In this document: piece by piece, positions 59,816-64,000 of the stretch
Numbering within the stretch: position 1 is the first letter of the stretch
Layout of the letters: each line of letters begins with the position of its first letter
Origin: an uncultured Oscillospiraceae bacterium
GTDB taxonomy: Bacteria > Bacillota > Clostridia > Oscillospirales > Oscillospiraceae
Assembly (NCBI GenBank): GCA_910579965.1
Contig: CAJTWF010000002.1
Span: 1-64,000 of the forward strand
Direction of reading: 5' to 3'
DNA: 64,000 nucleotides
Position numbers and translations under genes: made by a program
The notes under the pieces: generated by a model
What the model saw: only the letters and a program-made list of their open reading frames with translations
Told to the model about the DNA's origin: nothing
The model's database searches: none

Positions 59816-61393
59816 ATGGCTGATTTGAGAGAAGAAATTTCCAGAAGAAGAACCTTTGCCATCATCTCCCACCCGGACGCGGGGAAAACCACGCTGACCG
59901 AAAAATTCCTCCTCTACGGCGGGGCCATTGCCCAGGCCGGCGAGGTCAAGGGCAAGCGGGCCCGGGCGGCTACCTCCGACTGGATGGAGATCGAGCGCCA
60001 GAGGGGCATCTCCGTCACCAGCTCCGTCATGCAGTTCCAGCACAGCGGCTTCTGCATCAACATCCTGGACACCCCCGGCCACCAGGACTTCTCCGAGGAC
60101 ACCTACCGCACCCTCATGGCCGCCGACTCCGCGGTGATGGTCATCGACGGGGCCAAGGGCGTGGAGCCCCAGACGAGGAAGCTCTTCAAGGTCTGCGCCA
60201 TGCGCCATATCCCCATCTTCACCTTTATCAACAAGATGGACCGGGAGACCCGGGACCCTCTGGAGCTGTGCGAGGAGGTGGAGCGGGAGCTGGGCATCGA
60301 CACCTACGCCGTCAACTGGCCCATCGGCTGCGGCAAGGCCTTTCAGGGGGTCTATGACCGGGCGGAGGGCAGCATCCTCTTTTTCTCCAGCGAGGGCCAC
60401 GGCAGGAAGGCCGCCTCCACCCGGATTGACCTGGAGGACCCGGCGGCGGCGGAGCTGCTGGGCGGCCAGACGCGGTGGCAGACCCTGCGGGACGAGGTGG
60501 AGCTGCTGGGGGCTGGCCGGGAGTTTGACATGGAGGCCGTCCGGGCCGGGACCCTCAGCCCCGTGTTCTTCGGCTCCGCCCTCACCAACTTCGGCGTGGA
60601 GCCCTTCCTGGAGGCGTTTCTGCGCATGACCACCCCGCCCCTGAACCGGATGACCGACAGCGGGGAGATCGACGCCTTCTCACCGGATTTCTCCGCCTTT
60701 GTCTTCAAGATCCAGGCCAACATGAACAAGGCCCACCGGGACCGCATCGCCTTTATGCGGGTGTGCTCCGGCAAGTTCCAGCGGGACAGCGAGGTCTTCC
60801 ACATGCAGTCCGGCAAGAAGCTCCGCCTCAGCCAGCCCCAGCAGATGCTGGCCGCGGAGCGGGAGATCATCGACGAGGCCTACGCCGGGGACATCATCGG
60901 CGTGTTTGATCCGGGCATGTTCTCCATCGGGGACACGGTGACCGTGCCGGGGAAGAAGTTCCAGTTCCTGGGCATCCCCACCTTTGAGCCGGAGCACTTC
61001 ATGCGGGTCTCCCCCATGGACACCATGAAGCGCAAGCAGTTCATCAAGGGCACCGAGCAGATCGCCCAGGAGGGCGCTATCCAGATCTTCAGGATCCCCT
61101 TCGCGGGCATGGAGGAGGTCATCGTGGGCGTGGTGGGCACCCTGCAATTTGACGTGTTCCAGTATCGGATGCGCTCGGAGTACGGGGTGGAGCTGCGCAT
61201 GGCGGGCCTGCCCTATGACCACCTGCGGCGCATCGCCGCCAGCCCCGTGGAGCCCAAGGACCTGACCCTGTGCGCGGACGCGGCCCTGCTGGAGGACTTC
61301 CGGGGCCGCAGTCTGGTGGCCTACTCCGGCGAGTGGCCGGTGGGGTACCTGCTCAAGCACAACCCGGGGCTGGCGCTGGAGGAGCCGTCGTAA
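59816..61393 (+). CDS. prfC: Peptide chain release factor 3 (RF3)
   Basis: RF3 is the GTPase that recycles RF1 and RF2 from the ribosome after termination. The 525-residue protein has G1 SHPDAGKTTLTE, the switch region RGISVTSSVMQF, G3 DTPGHQDFSEDTYRTL and G4 NKMD, with the RF3-type segment SDWMEIERQRGIS. Length is as expected. It has its own promoter. Confidence 0.95.
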   Translation: MADLREEISRRRTFAIISHPDAGKTTLTEKFLLYGGAIAQAGEVKGKRARAATSDWMEIERQRGISVTSSVMQFQHSGFCINILDTPGHQDFSEDTYRTLMAADSAVMVIDGAKGVEPQTRKLFKVCAMRHIPIFTFINKMDRETRDPLELCEEVERELGIDTYAVNWPIGCGKAFQGVYDRAEGSILFFSSEGHGRKAASTRIDLEDPAAAELLGGQTRWQTLRDEVELLGAGREFDMEAVRAGTLSPVFFGSALTNFGVEPFLEAFLRMTTPPLNRMTDSGEIDAFSPDFSAFVFKIQANMNKAHRDRIAFMRVCSGKFQRDSEVFHMQSGKKLRLSQPQQMLAAEREIIDEAYAGDIIGVFDPGMFSIGDTVTVPGKKFQFLGIPTFEPEHFMRVSPMDTMKRKQFIKGTEQIAQEGAIQIFRIPFAGMEEVIVGVVGTLQFDVFQYRMRSEYGVELRMAGLPYDHLRRIAASPVEPKDLTLCADAALLEDFRGRSLVAYSGEWPVGYLLKHNPGLALEEPS

Positions 61394-61462
61394 GGGCGAT
61401 ATCAAGAGAATGAAACCGAGCGGCCCTGGGGGCTGTTTCAACGACAGAAGGAGGCCGGCGCA

Positions 61463-62074
61463 ATGGACGTCGTCAACAACAAGGAGGGCAAGCCCCTGGA
61501 GTACTACCTGGAGAAGTTCCGGGCCTGCGACATAGAGGAGACCGCCTCCCGGTGCGGCCTGCCCAGGGAGGAGAACCGGGTTGCCATGGGACTGCTGGGG
61601 GAGATGTTCACCGTGTCCCACCCGGACTTCACCGTGGTGGGCCCCTCCCCCCTGACCAACGCGGAGCGGATTCTGCTGCTGCGCTATCTGGTGGACGGCC
61701 GGGCCGCCGTGTCCGGGGGGCAGTATCTCACCTACCGGGAGTTCCCCTGGGGGGAGGTGTATCTGCGCCAGTTCACCGGACGGTGCATCAACCGCTTTGC
61801 CTTCTCCTACGGCGGGAAGCCGGATCTGCTCAGGCAGGTCATGGAGAAGCTGCCGGCCAGGCCCCTCCAGCGCAGCGACTGCGGCTGGGAGGTGGAGCTG
61901 ATGCCCGGCCTCTTTGTCCAGCTCCTGCTGTGGCTGGGGGACGAGGAGTTCCCCCCCAGCGCGCAGATCCTCTTCTCCGATAATTTCCGCTTCGCCTTCA
62001 CCGCCGAGGACCTGGCCAACGCGGGGGACATCCTGCTCAGCCGCATGAAGAGGATCGGCCTTGCCCTCTCCTGA
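61463..62074 (+). CDS. DUF3786 domain protein
   Basis: The 203-residue soluble product matches the DUF3786 pattern: a LEYYLEKFRACD helix, LTNAERILLLRYLVDG and QLLLWLGDEEFPPSAQILF near the end. The family is common in anaerobes with acetyl-CoA pathway enzymes, but no function is established. GGAGG precedes the ATG. Downstream lie a dispersed repeat and a terminator. Confidence 0.8.
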   Translation: MDVVNNKEGKPLEYYLEKFRACDIEETASRCGLPREENRVAMGLLGEMFTVSHPDFTVVGPSPLTNAERILLLRYLVDGRAAVSGGQYLTYREFPWGEVYLRQFTGRCINRFAFSYGGKPDLLRQVMEKLPARPLQRSDCGWEVELMPGLFVQLLLWLGDEEFPPSAQILFSDNFRFAFTAEDLANAGDILLSRMKRIGLALS

Positions 62075-62138
62075 GAGGGGGCAGCGTGTCAAAGCGCCGC
62101 GCCCGTTCTAGCGAACCTGGCCAGCGGCCCGAAAGAAG

Positions 62139-62176
62139 CGGGCGAGCAGTGCTCGCCCCTACACAAATCCCGAAAG
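62139..62176. repeat. Dispersed intergenic hairpin repeat, copy 2
   Basis: GGGCGAGC and GCTCGCCC form an 8-base-pair hairpin followed by CCTACACAAATCCCGAAAG, matching copy 1 at 28532 in sequence and layout. Confidence 0.75.
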
Positions 62177-62224
62177 AATCCATCTGCTCCCTTTTTCGCC
62201 TTGACGGATTTGCTGTGACAGTAT

Positions 62225-62258
62225 GAGACCGCCTCCGGCTGCTGCCGGAGGCGGTCTC
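62225..62258. terminator. Perfect hairpin between the DUF3786 and PilZ genes
   Basis: A 15-base-pair perfect stem (GAGACCGCCTCCGGC and partner, loop TGCT) between convergent genes. T runs are weak on both sides. Confidence 0.75.
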
Positions 62259-62266
62259 TGTAAGCA

Positions 62267-62956
62267 TCAGGATCGGGCCCGGTTCTTCCGCTGGGCCGCA
62301 AAGATATTCTGGGTGATTTTCCCCTCGTCCTCCTCGGTCAGCTCCAGGAACTGGCACCCGTATTCGTAGTTGGACTCGCCCCGCTCGATCACCCGCAGCA
62401 CCTGGCAGAACATGGCGGACGCGGGCCGGTCCTCCAGCAGCTTCACCTTCAGCAGGAATTTGTCCCCCTTGTGGTGTACGTACTCCGAGCCGATGCAGGC
62501 CCCGCCCACGCTGATGTTGAGCAGCTTGCAGGGCTTCTCCCCGATGTTCAGGCCGCTGAAGGTGGTGACGGTGGCGTCCAGGTTGGTGTCCAGACGGAAG
62601 AAGGCCCGGTCGTTGCCGATTCGTGCCACGGTCAGCTCCTCCACCTGCCAGATGTGGTGGGGCATGGGGCTGATGCGGCCCTCCATATAGACCGCCTTCC
62701 TGTCGTGGTCGCTGTAGCCGCGGATCCGGACGTGGATGCTCTCCCCCTCCTGGAACTCGTCGGACTCCGAGTACTGGTGCAGCTCCGCCTTGTCGTCGTG
62801 GAGGCCCAGCAGCTTGGCCACGAAGAGCAGGCGGCCCTCCATGGTGGTCACCTCCACCCGCATGCCGGAATAGATCTCAAGCTCCTCCTGCGCCTCCCCG
62901 GCCTGGGGCGCCGGCGCCTCCTTGGCCTTGCGGCCGAACAGATGAAAAATCCCCAC
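62267..62956 (-). CDS. PilZ-domain cyclic-di-GMP receptor
   Basis: This 229-residue protein has a YcgR-like N-terminal domain (about 30-115) and a PilZ domain (about 120-220). The cyclic-di-GMP motifs are intact: RAFFR fits RxxxR and NISVGG fits NxSxxG. YcgR-type proteins act as flagellar brakes, which fits the motility genes in the window, but a direct link is not shown. The start is GTG, 7 bases after GGGAGG. It lies 19 bases after the diguanylate cyclase gene. Confidence 0.9.
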   Translation of the reverse strand: MGIFHLFGRKAKEAPAPQAGEAQEELEIYSGMRVEVTTMEGRLLFVAKLLGLHDDKAELHQYSESDEFQEGESIHVRIRGYSDHDRKAVYMEGRISPMPHHIWQVEELTVARIGNDRAFFRLDTNLDATVTTFSGLNIGEKPCKLLNISVGGACIGSEYVHHKGDKFLLKVKLLEDRPASAMFCQVLRVIERGESNYEYGCQFLELTEEDEGKITQNIFAAQRKNRARS

Positions 62957-62975
62957 GGTTATGCCTCCCGATTTG

Positions 62976-63905
62976 CTATGAATTGGCCGTTTTTTCCCAC
63001 ATCTGGCGCATCTTCTCGTCCGCCCAGACCACCTGATTCCGGCCGTGCTTCTTCGCGTCGTAGAGCATGGTGTCCGCAACCTTGAGATAGGTGGTGTAGG
63101 CGCTCTCCGCCGGAGGCACCACGGTGACGCCGCCGACGCTGACCGTGACGTACTGGGACACCGACGGGTCATGGGGGATGTGGAGGTCCTCCACCGCCTG
63201 CCGGATCTTCTGCAAATGGGAGAAGGCCTTCTCGGAGCTGTCGCCGATGAGGAAGGCCACGAATTCCTCGCCGCCATAGCGGGCGAAGAAATCCGTGCTG
63301 CGCTGGAGGAAGGCGGCGGCGGTTTTGGCCGTGGCGGCGATGACCCGGTCCCCGGCGGGGTGCCCGAAGGTGTCGTTGAACTTCTTGAAGTTGTCAATGT
63401 CGAACATGCAGATGGAGAAGGGCACCTGCAGCCGGGCGGCCTCGCTCCACTTCACCGCGCTGTAAAGATCGTGCTGCCGCCGGTTCGCCACCCCTGTGAG
63501 CTGATCGGTCTTGGACTGGTACTCGATCTGCCGCCGGTAGTTGTACAGCTTGATATGGGTGTTCACCCGCGCCTTGACGATCAGAGGGCTGAAGGGCTTG
63601 GTGATGTAGTCCACCGCCCCCAGGATCAGACCCCGCTGCTCGCTCTCAATGTTGGAGAGGCTGGTAATCAGAATCACCGGGACGCTCTGGGTGATGATCT
63701 CCTCCTGCAATTTTTTCAGCAGCGTGAAGCCGTCCATGCCCGGCATCACCACGTCCAGCAGAATGAGAGAAAAGCTCTCCTCGCTGGCCAGGCGCAGCCC
63801 GTCCTCCGCCGTCTGGGCGACGGTGACATCATAATCGTCGCTGAGGATGGATTTTAATTGGGCGGCCTGCACAACGCTGTCGTCCACTACCAATATTTTC
63901 TCCAT
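62976..63905 (-). CDS. Receiver-GGDEF diguanylate cyclase (PleD-like)
   Basis: This 309-residue response regulator has one receiver (VVDDSVVQAAQL, phosphoacceptor in LILLDVVMPGMDG) and a GGDEF domain with an active GGEEF site (RYGGEEF) and an RSTD inhibitory site five residues before it. Phosphorylation should switch on cyclic-di-GMP synthesis. The start ATG is chosen at the receiver N-terminus with GAGGAG upstream. With the PilZ gene it makes a synthase-receptor pair. Confidence 0.92.
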   Translation of the reverse strand: MEKILVVDDSVVQAAQLKSILSDDYDVTVAQTAEDGLRLASEESFSLILLDVVMPGMDGFTLLKKLQEEIITQSVPVILITSLSNIESEQRGLILGAVDYITKPFSPLIVKARVNTHIKLYNYRRQIEYQSKTDQLTGVANRRQHDLYSAVKWSEAARLQVPFSICMFDIDNFKKFNDTFGHPAGDRVIAATAKTAAAFLQRSTDFFARYGGEEFVAFLIGDSSEKAFSHLQKIRQAVEDLHIPHDPSVSQYVTVSVGGVTVVPPAESAYTTYLKVADTMLYDAKKHGRNQVVWADEKMRQMWEKTANS

Positions 63906-63963
63906 ATGTATATCACACTCCTCACGGGGACGGACCGGGCGGTCTCCCCCCAATTTCTAATGA

Positions 63964-63979
63964 GAATAAATGTTTATTC
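63964..63979. promoter_or_regulatory. Perfect AT-rich inverted repeat upstream of the diguanylate cyclase
   Basis: GAATAAA-TG-TTTATTC is a perfect palindrome in the leader of the REC-GGDEF gene, about 60 bases before its start. It has the size of a repressor site; the regulator is unknown. Confidence 0.35.
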
Positions 63980-64000
63980 ACACCGCGCTAAACAAGGCTG

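Overview
The window is a GC-rich, densely coding bacterial chromosome segment with strong Shine-Dalgarno sites, many ATGA-type stop/start overlaps and Gram-positive gene content: FliY with CheC-like sites, CheC/CheD/CheV, lipoproteins and VanY. It also carries a CODH/ACS module and degenerate inverted-repeat elements of a kind I associate with gut Oscillospiraceae. The best guess is a motile, strictly anaerobic member of Oscillospiraceae (Intestinimonas/Oscillibacter/Lawsonibacter neighbourhood). No rRNA, tRNA, CRISPR, phage or IS element was seen.

Bases 1-15650 are one co-directional motility and chemotaxis operon: motA (cut by the window edge), motB, fliM, fliY, cheY, fliO, fliP, fliQ, fliR, flhB, flhA, fliA (sigma-28), two hook/rod-type genes, cheC, cheD, cheV and a degenerate EAL-HDOD protein. 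flhF and flhG, usually found after flhA, are absent. On the opposite strand, behind a terminator, lie an orphan ParA ATPase and a ComFB-domain protein with a long Pro-Glu linker (15767-17611). Motility genes resume from a sigma-28-like promoter with fliD (919 aa, with a compositionally odd insert), fliS, a fliT-like gene, an orphan FtsE-like ATPase, a chemoreceptor and an FtsA-like protein.

Bases 26400-33900 hold two lipoproteins (one DUF4349), a dispersed hairpin repeat, an unrecognised catabolic set (class III aminotransferase, two-domain class II aldolase, FGGY kinase), a GtrA protein and a CsoR-type repressor. Bases 34100-39300 are a carbon-monoxide dehydrogenase/acetyl-CoA synthase module (cooS, a 40-aa membrane ORF, cooC, acsB). 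It is followed by two small AT-rich XRE regulators and an SPFH protein.

Bases 41000-64000 are mostly signalling: a response regulator, ABC transporter and histidine kinase set; a 1008-aa Sel1-repeat protein; a REC-HD-GYP-GGDEF / HPt / hybrid-kinase phosphorelay operon; a two-component system with a VanY peptidase; and a REC-GGDEF / PilZ pair. Housekeeping genes here are a family II pyrophosphatase broken by one extra base in a homopolymer, a HAD phosphatase, release factor 3 and a DUF3786 protein. Cyclic-di-GMP turnover and sensing recurs through the window and fits the motility genes. The most interesting candidate for an undescribed system is the ParA/ComFB pair inside the flagellar locus.
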